From Chloroflexota bacterium (GTDB taxonomy: Bacteria > Chloroflexota > Anaerolineae > Promineifilales > Promineifilaceae): a DNA stretch of 42,472 nt. Below, in pieces: positions 30,574-38,094 of the stretch. The stretch lies in the NCBI GenBank assembly GCA_022616275.1, contig JAKEFB010000144.1, forward strand, positions 1 to 42,472, written 5' to 3'. The translations under genes were made by a program, and so were the position numbers. The notes under the pieces were generated by a model. The model saw only the letters and a program-made list of their open reading frames with translations, ran no database searches and was not told the DNA's origin. Numbering within the stretch: the stretch's first letter is position 1; each line of letters opens with the position of its first letter.

Positions 30574-31185
30574 CTAGATGGACACAAAGGGATTGCCGGA
30601 TAGCCAGAAACGCCAGGGCATCGAAAACCAGGGCTCCGGCGTCTGTCCCAGACCTACGCGCGGCCCGACGCAGACCGCTTCCGGCCGGACTGTCCAACCT
30701 TCCTCCACCCATAAAACCCCGTCCGGGGCAAAAAGATTTGCCCCATTCAGCGATTTGTCAATGGCCAGGGCCTGGGCCAACCTGGCCGGGCCGTTGGTCC
30801 ACTCCCGGCGCCGCCGGCCCGGCCGGTTCTGGGCTATGATTTCCTCCCCCTCAAATGGCTCTAAAGCCCGGACCAGGACGGCGTTGGCTTTCCCTTCCCG
30901 GCCGGTGACGACGTTAAACATCCAGTGCATGCCGTAGGTAAAGTAGACGTAGGCAAAGCCGGCCGGGCCGAACATGATCTCGCTACGCGCTGTCGGCCGG
31001 CCCTGGTTGGCCCGGTCGCCGTGGCAGGCCAGGTCGGGCTCGTCGGCGTCGCAGTAAGCTTCTGTTTCGACAATAATGCCGGCCACCCGCCGGCCGTCCA
31101 GCAGCCGCACCAGCCGCTTGCCCAGCAGGGCCACGGCCACTTCCCGGGCCGGCCGGGCGTAAAATGCCTGGGGGAATCTTGCCAT
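30574..31185 (-). CDS. 3-methyladenine DNA glycosylase (AAG/Mpg family)
   Basis: Removes alkylated purines in base-excision repair. 203 residues, typical for the bacterial family. The catalytic block VETEAY (39-44) is followed by DEPDLACHG, the GRPTARSEIMFGPAGFAYVYFTYGMHWMFN-type region (intercalation and active-site wall) and VLVRALEP. No Shine-Dalgarno is seen; the ATG lies within about 15 nt of the U run of the osmC terminator, so its own promoter must overlap that hairpin or the transcript arises by read-through. Confidence 0.94.
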   Translation of the reverse strand: MARFPQAFYARPAREVAVALLGKRLVRLLDGRRVAGIIVETEAYCDADEPDLACHGDRANQGRPTARSEIMFGPAGFAYVYFTYGMHWMFNVVTGREGKANAVLVRALEPFEGEEIIAQNRPGRRRREWTNGPARLAQALAIDKSLNGANLFAPDGVLWVEEGWTVRPEAVCVGPRVGLGQTPEPWFSMPWRFWLSGNPFVSI

Positions 31186-31189
31186 GTCA

Positions 31190-31235
31190 GGTGAAAAACA
31201 GGCGAGTCTGCCACCGATTCGGTGGCAGACTCGCC
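31190..31235 (-). terminator. Terminator between osmC and the DNA glycosylase gene
   Basis: A perfect 16-bp stem GGCGAGTCTGCCACCG / CGGTGGCAGACTCGCC with an ATT loop (31201-31235); on the minus strand it is followed by TGTTTTTC. It closes the osmC transcript. Confidence 0.85.
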
Positions 31236-31264
31236 AACTATGGAGCGTGAACAGGATGTCTACA

Positions 31265-31304
31265 GGCGGGCGGAGTTGGCAGCCAACTCAATGCCCGCGG
31301 TCCC
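31265..31304. repeat. GGGACCGC-AACTC hairpin repeat after osmC
   Basis: GGGC, GAGTTGG-CAG-CCAACTC and GCCC form a nested hairpin; the CCAACTCAATGCCCGCGGTCCC block matches the copy after metK at 28180-28201. The stem tip differs between the copies (GTTGG-CAG-CCAAC versus GTTGGG-AT-ACCCAAC region) but remains paired. Confidence 0.75.
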
Positions 31305-31310
31305 AGGGGG

Positions 31311-31733
31311 TTAGGAGACCAGTTTGGCGTTCACACTAATTTCGGGTCCGGCCAGCGCCCGGGAAATCGGGCAATTCTGCTTGGAAACCTCGACCTTGTC
31401 CATGAAGGTCTTCTCATCCAGGTTGGGGACTTCGGCCTCGGTATCCAGCTCAATGTGGGTGACCTTGGGGCCAACGTCGTCCCGGCCGAGGTGAACGGTG
31501 GCCACGGTGTGGACGCGGGTGGGCGTATAGCCGGCGCTGGTCAGTTGGGCGGACAGGAACATGGAAAAGCAGCCGGCGTGGGCCGCCCCGATCAGTTCTT
31601 CGGGATTGGTCCCCTGCCCTTCCTCAAAGCGGGAGGCGTAGGTGAAAGGTCCTTCGTAACCGGTGAAGCGCATCTTGCCAGCGCCCTCTTTCAGGGTTCC
31701 CTCCCAGGTTGCGTTTGCTTTTCGTACTGCCAT
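31311..31733 (-). CDS. osmC: OsmC-family peroxiredoxin
   Basis: A 140-residue thiol peroxidase that reduces organic hydroperoxides. The two redox cysteines are C55 in AAHAGCFSM and C121 in KQNCPIS, and EELIGAAHAGC is the family signature. AAGGAG stands about 10 nt before the ATG. It lies 39 bp downstream of the formate dehydrogenase catalytic gene on the same strand, so it may be the last gene of that operon, and it has its own terminator. Confidence 0.94.
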   Translation of the reverse strand: MAVRKANATWEGTLKEGAGKMRFTGYEGPFTYASRFEEGQGTNPEELIGAAHAGCFSMFLSAQLTSAGYTPTRVHTVATVHLGRDDVGPKVTHIELDTEAEVPNLDEKTFMDKVEVSKQNCPISRALAGPEISVNAKLVS

Positions 31734-31772
31734 GTTTTGTGATCTCCTTGTGAATAGTCGTGATGACGGTTT

Positions 31773-33944
31773 CTAATGAACCTGTACCGGGTCCTTAATG
31801 GCCCCTCGCTCCAGGAGCGGCCGGTGGTAGCCTTCATCCAACCCTTCGGGAGGGGTTGTTTTCTCGATTTTGACGGCCGTGTTCTTGTAGTCGGGAATTT
31901 TGGCCCGGCCGTCTATCCGGTCCAGCGTCAGCAGGTTGGCGGCCGCCTCGGCAAAATGGAAGGGAACAAAGATAGTGCCTTGCGGCGAGCGGCCGGTGAC
32001 CAGGACGCGCAAGGTAATCGTCCCCCGGCGCGAGCTAACGTTGACCCAATCGCCGGTTTCTAATCCTAACCTGACCGCATCGTCAGGGTGGATCTCACAG
32101 GTCGCCTCAGGGTAAATCTCTTCCAGGCGAGAGTTGCCGGTCAATGTGCTGCCGCTCCAGTGATAGAGTACCCGACCGGTGCTGAGGTTAAAGGGATAAT
32201 CCTCGTCGGGCAATTCTGATTGTGTCCCATATTGCACCTCCCAGAACTTGCCCTTGCCCCGGGGGAACTCCTCGGCGAAGAGGAATGGTGTGCCGGGGTG
32301 GTCAAAGCTGGGGCAGGGCCAGTGAACGCCCCCTTCTCGCTCAATCCGGGCGTAATCAATGCCCCAAAAATCGGGCGTCACCTGGCGCATTTCCTCCCAG
32401 ATCTCCTCCGGGTGGCGGTAAGCAAAGCCGGCCGAGAGGGTCAGGCCCAGCCGTTGTTCAATGCGGCGGCCCAGGTCGCAGAGAATGTCCCAGTCCGGCC
32501 GGGAATTGCCCACCGGGGCCACGGCCGCCCGGCAGCGCTGGATACGCCGGTCGGTGTTGGTAAACGTCCCGTCCTTCTCGGCAAAGCTGGTGGCCGGGAG
32601 AATGACGTCGGCCAGCTCGCCGGTTTCGTTGATGAAAATGTCCTGGCAAACCAGGAACTCCAGTTGCTCCAGAGCGTGGCGAGCGTGGTTCTGGTTCGGC
32701 TCGCTCATCATCGGGTTTTCGCCCAGGACAAACATGCCCCTGACCGCGCCGCTCAACGCACCGTCTACCATTTCGGTGGCCGTCAGTCCCGGCTGGGGGT
32801 TTAACTCGGCGCCCCAGAAACGCTCAAACCGGCCGCGGATCTCGGGGTTGTCCACCCGTTGGTAGGCGGTGAAGACGTTGGGCAGCCCGCCGCTGTCCGA
32901 GCAGCCCTGGACGTTATTCTGGCCGCGCAGCGGGTTCAGCCCGGTGCCCGGCTGGCCGACGTGGCCGCACATCAGGGCCAGGTTGACCAGCGACAGGGTG
33001 TTGTCCGTACCGTGGGTGCTCTGGCTGATGCCCATGCCCCAGTAAATGGCCGCCCGGCCGGCCCCGGCGTAAATATGGGCTGCCCTTCGGATATGCTCGG
33101 CCGGTACGCCGCTGACTTCCTCGGCCCACTCTGGCGTATATTCCTCCAGCGACTCCAGGTAGTCCTGGAACCCCTCGGTGCGCTGGGCGATAAAAGCCTC
33201 GTCGTACAACTGTTCCTTGACGATGACGTGGGCCATAGCCTGGAAGACGGCCACGTCTGTGCCCGGCTTTTGCCGCAGCCAGAGAGTGGCAAAATCGGTC
33301 ATTTCAATCCGGCGCGGGTCCACGATAATCAATTTGGCCCCATTCTTGCGCACGGCCCGCTTGAGAAAGTTGGCAATGACGGGGTGAGTTTCGGTGGTGT
33401 TAGAGCCGGTAACAATGAACGCTTCCAGGTTTTCCATCTCGGCAATGGAGTTGGACATGGCGCTGGAGCCAATGGACAGTTGCAGGCCGGTGACTGAGCC
33501 GGAGTGGCACAACCGGGCGCAGTGGTCCACGTTGTTGGTCTGGATCAGGGCGCGCATGAGCTTTTGGAAGATGTAGTTGTCCTCGTTGGTCGCCTTGGCG
33601 CTGGCGTAGCTGGCAATGGCGTCGCCACCGTAAGTGGTGGCAATACGGGCCAACTCGCCGGCCACCAACTCCAGGGCCTCGTCCCAACCGGTTTCCCGCC
33701 AGACCGGTTTGGCGCTGCGCCCTTCCTCGCGGTTGGCGCGGATCAGTGGGTTCTTGATCCGGCCGGGATGCTTGACGTAGTCGGTGCCAAAGCGGCCCTT
33801 GACGCACAACATGCCGTAATTGGGCGCGGCATTAAAGGGCGCATCCACCCGGTAGATGTAGCCATCGCGCACGTTCAGGTTCATCTGGCAGCCTACCCCA
33901 CAGTAGGGGCAGGTCGTTCGCACCACTTTGTCTGGAATAATCAT
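31773..33944 (-). CDS. fdhA: Formate dehydrogenase catalytic (molybdopterin) subunit
   Basis: Oxidises formate to CO2 at a Mo/W-bis-molybdopterin-guanine-dinucleotide centre. 723 residues. The N-terminal [4Fe-4S] ligands are C12, C15, C19 and C47 (TCPYCGVGC...MLCVKGRFG). The active-site ligand is C146 with H147 in DHCARLCHSGS, i.e. a Cys rather than a Sec enzyme. The C-terminal dinucleotide-binding domain is present (FNLSTGRVLYHWSGSTLTGNS, HPDDAVRLGLETGDWVNVSS). It lacks the extra N-terminal Fe-S domains of FdsA; these are supplied by the separate HoxU/NuoG-like subunit. The ATG at 33944 has GGAGG 6 nt upstream. Confidence 0.95.
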   Translation of the reverse strand: MIIPDKVVRTTCPYCGVGCQMNLNVRDGYIYRVDAPFNAAPNYGMLCVKGRFGTDYVKHPGRIKNPLIRANREEGRSAKPVWRETGWDEALELVAGELARIATTYGGDAIASYASAKATNEDNYIFQKLMRALIQTNNVDHCARLCHSGSVTGLQLSIGSSAMSNSIAEMENLEAFIVTGSNTTETHPVIANFLKRAVRKNGAKLIIVDPRRIEMTDFATLWLRQKPGTDVAVFQAMAHVIVKEQLYDEAFIAQRTEGFQDYLESLEEYTPEWAEEVSGVPAEHIRRAAHIYAGAGRAAIYWGMGISQSTHGTDNTLSLVNLALMCGHVGQPGTGLNPLRGQNNVQGCSDSGGLPNVFTAYQRVDNPEIRGRFERFWGAELNPQPGLTATEMVDGALSGAVRGMFVLGENPMMSEPNQNHARHALEQLEFLVCQDIFINETGELADVILPATSFAEKDGTFTNTDRRIQRCRAAVAPVGNSRPDWDILCDLGRRIEQRLGLTLSAGFAYRHPEEIWEEMRQVTPDFWGIDYARIEREGGVHWPCPSFDHPGTPFLFAEEFPRGKGKFWEVQYGTQSELPDEDYPFNLSTGRVLYHWSGSTLTGNSRLEEIYPEATCEIHPDDAVRLGLETGDWVNVSSRRGTITLRVLVTGRSPQGTIFVPFHFAEAAANLLTLDRIDGRAKIPDYKNTAVKIEKTTPPEGLDEGYHRPLLERGAIKDPVQVH

Positions 33945-33953
33945 CGCCCACCT

Positions 33954-33978
33954 CCAGGTAGAACGATTTGGCAAAATC
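33954..33978. repeat. Half copy of the GTAGAACGATTTT palindrome
   Basis: CCAGGTAGAACGATTTGGC then AAAATC matches one arm and the core of the palindrome at 11688-11715 plus its CCTGG flank. It fills most of the short gap between the Uma2 gene and the catalytic subunit gene and partly overlaps the latter's ribosome-site region. Confidence 0.65.
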
Positions 33979-33989
33979 TTTTTACGACT

Positions 33990-34562
33990 TCAGGTGTTGC
34001 CTACAATGGCCTGCAAGGCCCGCCGATTTTCGGCCTCGTCAAAGACGGCGCGCACCGGGATGGCAAAACCTTCGACGGCCATACTTGCCAAAATGCCGGA
34101 ATTAACCTTCAACAGCAGTTCGAAATGATCCTCGTCCAGTTCGTATTGCTCAATGATTTCCAATTCCGGGTCCACCAGCCAATACTCAGCAACCCCGTGC
34201 GCGGCGTAATCTTCAAATTTGACGCCCCGGTCAATCTCGGCCGTGCTGTCCGACAGCACCTCAACGACAAAATCCGGCGCAGGAAAACGAGTTTGCTGGG
34301 CGCTAAACTTCTGTGCCCTGGCTTTCTCAAAAAAGCACAAGTCAGGCTCGTAATCGTTTTGAGTGAGAGAGATTGAGAGCTTTTCATAACCAACAAAACC
34401 CAAATCGTGTTGGCTTACGTAGCTGCAAAGAAGCATTACGAGTCTCCTGCTGGCGAGGTTTTCCCGCAACTGCGCCGGTGGATGGTATACAATCTTGCCA
34501 TTGACGAACTCGGCTTTGTCATTTTCTTTAACGGTCCGGTAAAACTGCTCTCGTGTAATCAT
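33990..34562 (-). CDS. Uma2-family (PD-(D/E)xK fold) protein inside the formate dehydrogenase operon
   Basis: A 190-residue Uma2/DUF820 protein, a family abundant in cyanobacteria and Chloroflexota with a restriction-endonuclease-like fold and unknown substrate. Putative active-site elements are YEPDLCFF and the strand PAPDFVVEVLS followed by DSTAEIDRGVKFEDYAAHGVAEYWLVDPE. Nothing ties it to formate metabolism. A TATAAT stands 10 nt upstream of the ATG (complement of 34573-34578), with GTGG as a weak ribosome site, so it probably has its own promoter and a very short leader. It looks like an insertion between two subunit genes of an operon. Confidence 0.92.
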   Translation of the reverse strand: MITREQFYRTVKENDKAEFVNGKIVYHPPAQLRENLASRRLVMLLCSYVSQHDLGFVGYEKLSISLTQNDYEPDLCFFEKARAQKFSAQQTRFPAPDFVVEVLSDSTAEIDRGVKFEDYAAHGVAEYWLVDPELEIIEQYELDEDHFELLLKVNSGILASMAVEGFAIPVRAVFDEAENRRALQAIVGNT

Positions 34563-34572
34563 CTACCCACCG

Positions 34573-34578
34573 ATTATA
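34573..34578 (-). promoter_or_regulatory. -10 element of the Uma2 gene
   Basis: TATAAT on the minus strand, preceded by TTTGGG; no recognisable -35 at 16-18 nt. The start of transcription would fall only a few bases before the ATG at 34562. Confidence 0.5.
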
Positions 34579-34631
34579 CCCAAATTTGAGAGCAATCGGC
34601 CGCCAGAGTAGGGCAAGTTTATAAACTTTCC

Positions 34632-35318
34632 CTACGCACGCCGCTTCGGCCGCGTCTGGTAGAAAATCTCGTCCGGGCTGATGCCTTGCTCCAGCAACGC
34701 CTGGCGCTTAGGCTTGAGCGCGCCGGTGGGGCAGGCCCCCACGCACTGGCCGCAAAAGACGCAGGTGGTGTCGGGCATGGGATCGCCGTCAAAGGTGGCA
34801 ATCTGGGTGTGGAAGCCCCGGCCGTCAAAATTCAAAGCGAAGGTAAACTGGGCATCCTCGGCGCAGACCTGGACGCAGCGCCAGCAGTTGATGCACTGGT
34901 TGTAGTCGCGGATGTAAAAAGGGTTGTCGTCGTAGACCGGGGCGGTGCGCCGCTCGCCGCCGGCAAACCGCTCTCCATCGGCGCCATACTCTTCCAGCAG
35001 GGCCAGGATTTCAGGCGCTTCGGCCAGGTCCACCGTCGAAGCCAGCAACTCCAGGATCGTCCGCCGGCCGCGCTGCACCTTTTCGCTTTGCGTCTGAACA
35101 TTCATGCCCTCGGCGCACTGGGTCACGCAGGCGGCCGCCTGCACCCGCCCGCCCACGTCCACCGAACAGACCCGGCAGAGGCCGTTGGCCGTCAGGTGGG
35201 GGTGGTAGCAAATGGCGGGGATGTCAATACCTACCTGTGCGGCCGCGTCGAGAATCGTCGTTCCCTTGGGGACGGTAATTTCCCGGCCGTCAATCGTTAA
35301 CTTAACAACATCACTCAC
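34632..35318 (-). CDS. HoxU/NuoG-like iron-sulfur subunit of formate dehydrogenase
   Basis: Electron-relay subunit of 228 residues. A plant-type [2Fe-2S] domain has ligands C37, C48, C51 and C64; two [4Fe-4S] sites follow with C142/C145/C148/C152 ([11 protein letters not shown]) and C186/C189/C192/C196 ([12 protein letters not shown]). The His-Cys3 cluster of full NuoG is absent. It should pass electrons from the formate site to the NuoE-NuoF diaphorase. The GTG at 35318 is chosen as start since GGAG lies 7-8 nt upstream. Confidence 0.92.
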   Translation of the reverse strand: MSDVVKLTIDGREITVPKGTTILDAAAQVGIDIPAICYHPHLTANGLCRVCSVDVGGRVQAAACVTQCAEGMNVQTQSEKVQRGRRTILELLASTVDLAEAPEILALLEEYGADGERFAGGERRTAPVYDDNPFYIRDYNQCINCWRCVQVCAEDAQFTFALNFDGRGFHTQIATFDGDPMPDTTCVFCGQCVGACPTGALKPKRQALLEQGISPDEIFYQTRPKRRA

Positions 35319-35363
35319 TAGGTCACTCCAATCAGAGGAGCGCGGCATTCTAAGGATGCTGCT

Positions 35364-35385
35364 GGTCGCATCTGAGGATGCGACC
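35364..35385. repeat. Hairpin repeat GGTCGCATC-TGAG-GATGCGACC
   Basis: Second copy of the hairpin at 17850-17871, with a compensatory base-pair change and the same TGAG loop and CTCCT follow-on. It lies between fdhD and the ferredoxin subunit gene. Beside it, 35397-35420 is a heptanucleotide array (GTCCTCA, GTCCTTA, GTCCTCG) that supplies the fdhD stop. Confidence 0.8.
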
Positions 35386-35402
35386 TCCTCTACACGCGGT
35401 CC

Positions 35403-36242
35403 TCAGTCCTTAGTCCTCGTTACTATTTCGACTCGCTCCGGATGTGTGTATATACGCATCCGGTCCTGCCGTATGTACGCGACAACAGTCATATTCCAGG
35501 CTTCGGCCAGGGCGACGGACAGGCTGGTCGGCGAGGTGCGTGAGCAGACAATGGGCGTTTCCAGGCGGCGAGCCTTGTTGATCATCTCGCTGCTGATGCG
35601 GCCGCTGCTCAACAAAATCCGGTCGCGCGTCTCCAGCCCGGCCAGCAGCGCCCCGCCGCGCAGCTTATCCAGGCAGTTGTGCCGGCCGAGGTCCTCTACC
35701 TGCAACAATATCTGCCCCGGGCCAGCCAGGGCGGCGGTGTGGATGCCCCGGGCGCGTTGGTACAGTTCCGCGCCCAAGTGGACCTGGCGCATCAGGCTGG
35801 CCAGCTCGGTCGGGCTGGTCTGTAACTGGGAATGCAGCGGCTCGTGGCGCTGCGACAAGTCGTCAAACGTCACGCCGCCCCCACAGCCGGCGGTAATAAT
35901 CGGCCGGGTGGGCAATTCCACGTCCAAATCGTGCAGCCAGACGTCCACGCACGTGTCGCCGGCCGAAATATGCAGCGAACGGACGTCGTCCAGCCCGGCA
36001 ATCAGCCCCTCGTTGGCCAGGAAGCCCAGGGCCATCCAGTCCAAATTGTTCGGCGAGCACATAAAGGTGGCCAACTCCCGGCCGTTAACGGCAATGCAGA
36101 CCTGGGCCTCGTCAACTATTTCCCCATCTATGTCCTGCGGCGACCCAGCCCCCACACTAATATAATGCACCGGCCGGACGCCAACTCCATTACCAGGTTC
36201 TTTTAGGGTAGATTGTTCTTCATCCAAGCGGGATGTAGTCAT
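35403..36242 (-). CDS. fdhD: Formate dehydrogenase accessory sulfurtransferase FdhD
   Basis: Carries sulfur from IscS-type desulfurase to the molybdenum cofactor of formate dehydrogenase. 279 residues. The ATG at 36242 overlaps the stop of the upstream fusion gene (ATGA), so it is translationally coupled; the frame continues upstream only inside that gene. Family words: LATFMCSPNNLDWMALGFLANEGLI, GILL-like PGQILLQVEDLGRHNCLDKLRG and LLSSGRISSEMINKA. The mobile Cys loop reads TAGCGGGV with C120, so the second Cys of the CxxC seen in E. coli FdhD is a Gly here. Confidence 0.95.
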   Translation of the reverse strand: MTTSRLDEEQSTLKEPGNGVGVRPVHYISVGAGSPQDIDGEIVDEAQVCIAVNGRELATFMCSPNNLDWMALGFLANEGLIAGLDDVRSLHISAGDTCVDVWLHDLDVELPTRPIITAGCGGGVTFDDLSQRHEPLHSQLQTSPTELASLMRQVHLGAELYQRARGIHTAALAGPGQILLQVEDLGRHNCLDKLRGGALLAGLETRDRILLSSGRISSEMINKARRLETPIVCSRTSPTSLSVALAEAWNMTVVAYIRQDRMRIYTHPERVEIVTRTKD

Positions 36243-37981
36243 ACCTGTTCCACAAGCTCCGGCCATAAGCGGATGGCGCTCACAACGGCCGACGCGGCCG
36301 TCTGTCCCAGGCCACAGAGAGACGTTTCGGTCATGGTAAAGCCCACGTCTAGCAGGGTTTGTTTGTCGGCCGGGTAGACCCCGTTGTGAGCCACGCGCCG
36401 CAGAATTTCCATCTGCCTTTGCGTGCCCAACTGGCAGGGGAAGCACTTGCCGCAACTTTCGTGGGCAAAGAAGCGGCTCAACTGGTAGAGAGCCTGGCGC
36501 AGGTCGGCCGTTTCGTTAAAGACCATCACTACCCCAGAGCCCAGGGGAATGCCGTTGGCTCGCGCGTCTTCGTAGGTCAGCGGCGTGCCCAGTTGCTCCG
36601 GGCCGATAAAGACGCCGGCCGCGCCGCCCATCAGAACGGCCTGGACCTGCTTGCCACCGGGTACTCCGCCGGCCAGGTCCAATAACTCCCTGATTGTTAT
36701 TCCAAACGGTACTTCGTAAACGCCAGGCCGGCTGACGTGGCCGCTCAAACAGAACAGCTTTGTGCCCGGCGACTGCTCCGTGCCCAGGCTGCGCCAGGCG
36801 TCCACGCCGGCGTTCAGGGCGGCCAGGGCCGCCACCAGCGTTTCCACGTTGCTAATAGCCGTTGGCTGGTGGAACAGGCCGTGGGTCACGGGGAAGGGCG
36901 GCTTGATCCGAGGAAAGCCCCGCTTGCCTTCAATGGCTTCAAAGAGGGCCGTCTCCTCACCGCAAATGTAGGCCCCGGCCCCCAGGCGCAGCTCAATGTC
37001 AAAGTGGAAGCCGTCCCGGCCGAGCACGTCGCGCCCCAGGTAACCGGCGGCTCGGGCCTGGTTGGCTGCTTCCTGCAGCCGGGCAAAGCTGCGTGGGTAC
37101 TCGCCCCGGATAAAAATCCAGCCGTTCTCCGCTCCCACAGCGTAAGCGGCCAGGGTCGCCGCCTCGACGATGGCAAAGGGGTCTTCCTCCATCAGGCAGC
37201 GGTCCTTAAACGTCCCAGGCTCGCTCTCGTCGGCGTTGACGACAATGTGTTTCTGCTCCGGGCCGCCGGGCGCGCCCCGGGTAAAGCGCCACTTCCGGCC
37301 GAGGGGGAACATGGCTCCGCCTCGCCCCAGGATGCCGCTCCGTTCAACTTCGGCCATCAACTCTTCCGGCGCCATCTCCAGAGCGTGGCGCAGGCCCTGG
37401 TAGCCGCCGTGGGCTTCGTAATCGGCTAGGCTGGCCGGGTCCACCTGGCCCAGCCGGCCCAGGACCCACAACGGCTGGCCATACACTTTGGCGGTTGGCT
37501 CCGGGTACGTACCAGCCAGAAATTCGGCCACGCCGGCCGGCGCTAACTCCCCGGCCGGGCGCTGGCCGTTCAGCGCGGCCGGGGCCAGCTCACACATTCC
37601 CAGGCAGGGCACACGCTCATAGGTAATACGGCCGTCGCGACCGGTCTGGCCGTGCGCCAGGCCCAACTGCCGCTCAATGGCGGCCATCACTGCCTCAGCA
37701 CCGGCCAGGTGGCAGGCCGGGTCTTCACATACTCGCACCACCCGCCGGCCCGTTGGCTCGTTGTAAAACATCGTATAAAACTCGACGACCCCATGCACGT
37801 CGGCCAGAGGGACGCGTAACGTCTCGCCAATGGCCTGCTGTACGTCACGCGGCAGCCAACCGTAAAGGGCCTGGGCTTCGTGGAGCAGGGGCAACAGAGC
37901 ATCTCGTTGGCGGCCGTGATACTTTTCTAAAACGGGAAGCAGGGGCGATAAATCAACTGTGGTCGTCGTGTTCGTCACCAT
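36239..37981 (-). CDS. NuoE-NuoF fusion: NAD-linked diaphorase subunit of formate dehydrogenase
   Basis: A 580-residue fusion. Residues 1-155 are a NuoE-like thioredoxin-fold [2Fe-2S] domain with C85, C90, C126 and C130. Residues about 165-575 are NuoF: FMN/NADH motifs GRGGAMFPLGRKW (219-231), NADESEPGTFKDR (249-261) and GAGAYICGEETAL, and the [4Fe-4S] ligands C510, C513, C516 and C556 (ESCGKCFPC...SLCGLGQ). It transfers formate-derived electrons to NAD+ (or the reverse). First gene of the operon; GAGG is 5 nt before the ATG. fdsG/fdsB are usually separate genes. Confidence 0.95.
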   Translation of the reverse strand: MVTNTTTTVDLSPLLPVLEKYHGRQRDALLPLLHEAQALYGWLPRDVQQAIGETLRVPLADVHGVVEFYTMFYNEPTGRRVVRVCEDPACHLAGAEAVMAAIERQLGLAHGQTGRDGRITYERVPCLGMCELAPAALNGQRPAGELAPAGVAEFLAGTYPEPTAKVYGQPLWVLGRLGQVDPASLADYEAHGGYQGLRHALEMAPEELMAEVERSGILGRGGAMFPLGRKWRFTRGAPGGPEQKHIVVNADESEPGTFKDRCLMEEDPFAIVEAATLAAYAVGAENGWIFIRGEYPRSFARLQEAANQARAAGYLGRDVLGRDGFHFDIELRLGAGAYICGEETALFEAIEGKRGFPRIKPPFPVTHGLFHQPTAISNVETLVAALAALNAGVDAWRSLGTEQSPGTKLFCLSGHVSRPGVYEVPFGITIRELLDLAGGVPGGKQVQAVLMGGAAGVFIGPEQLGTPLTYEDARANGIPLGSGVVMVFNETADLRQALYQLSRFFAHESCGKCFPCQLGTQRQMEILRRVAHNGVYPADKQTLLDVGFTMTETSLCGLGQTAASAVVSAIRLWPELVEQV

Positions 37982-37999
37982 GTTACCTCATCCGTCACC

Positions 38000-38050
38000 A
38001 AACCCCGCAGGTTGGGGCACGCTTCGTGCCCTCAGAAACCTGCGGGGTTT
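38000..38050. repeat. Nested hairpin repeat of the CCCCGCAGGTT family in the fdh leader
   Basis: Outer arms AAACCCCGCAGGTT (38000-38013) and AACCTGCGGGGTTT (38037-38050) enclose an inner hairpin GGGCACG-CTT-CGTGCCC (38015-38031). It is a sister of 25102-25148 with compensatory changes in the outer stem. It falls between the operon promoter and the first start codon, so it would be in the mRNA leader. Confidence 0.9.
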
Positions 38051-38063
38051 CTAATTTAGCCTC

Positions 38064-38092
38064 ATTTTACGGCAGAACCAGGCAAATTTCAA
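38064..38092 (-). promoter_or_regulatory. Formate dehydrogenase operon promoter
   Basis: TTGAAA (complement of 38087-38092) and TAAAAT (complement of 38064-38069), spacer exactly 17 nt. The -35 begins three bases after the stop of the histidine kinase gene. The leader of about 75 nt contains the nested hairpin. Confidence 0.75.
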
Positions 38093-38094
38093 AG

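Noticed and set aside
31201-31304. A second riboswitch upstream of the DNA glycosylase
   Set aside because: The structure is a simple terminator hairpin plus a dispersed repeat; no conserved aptamer blocks were found.
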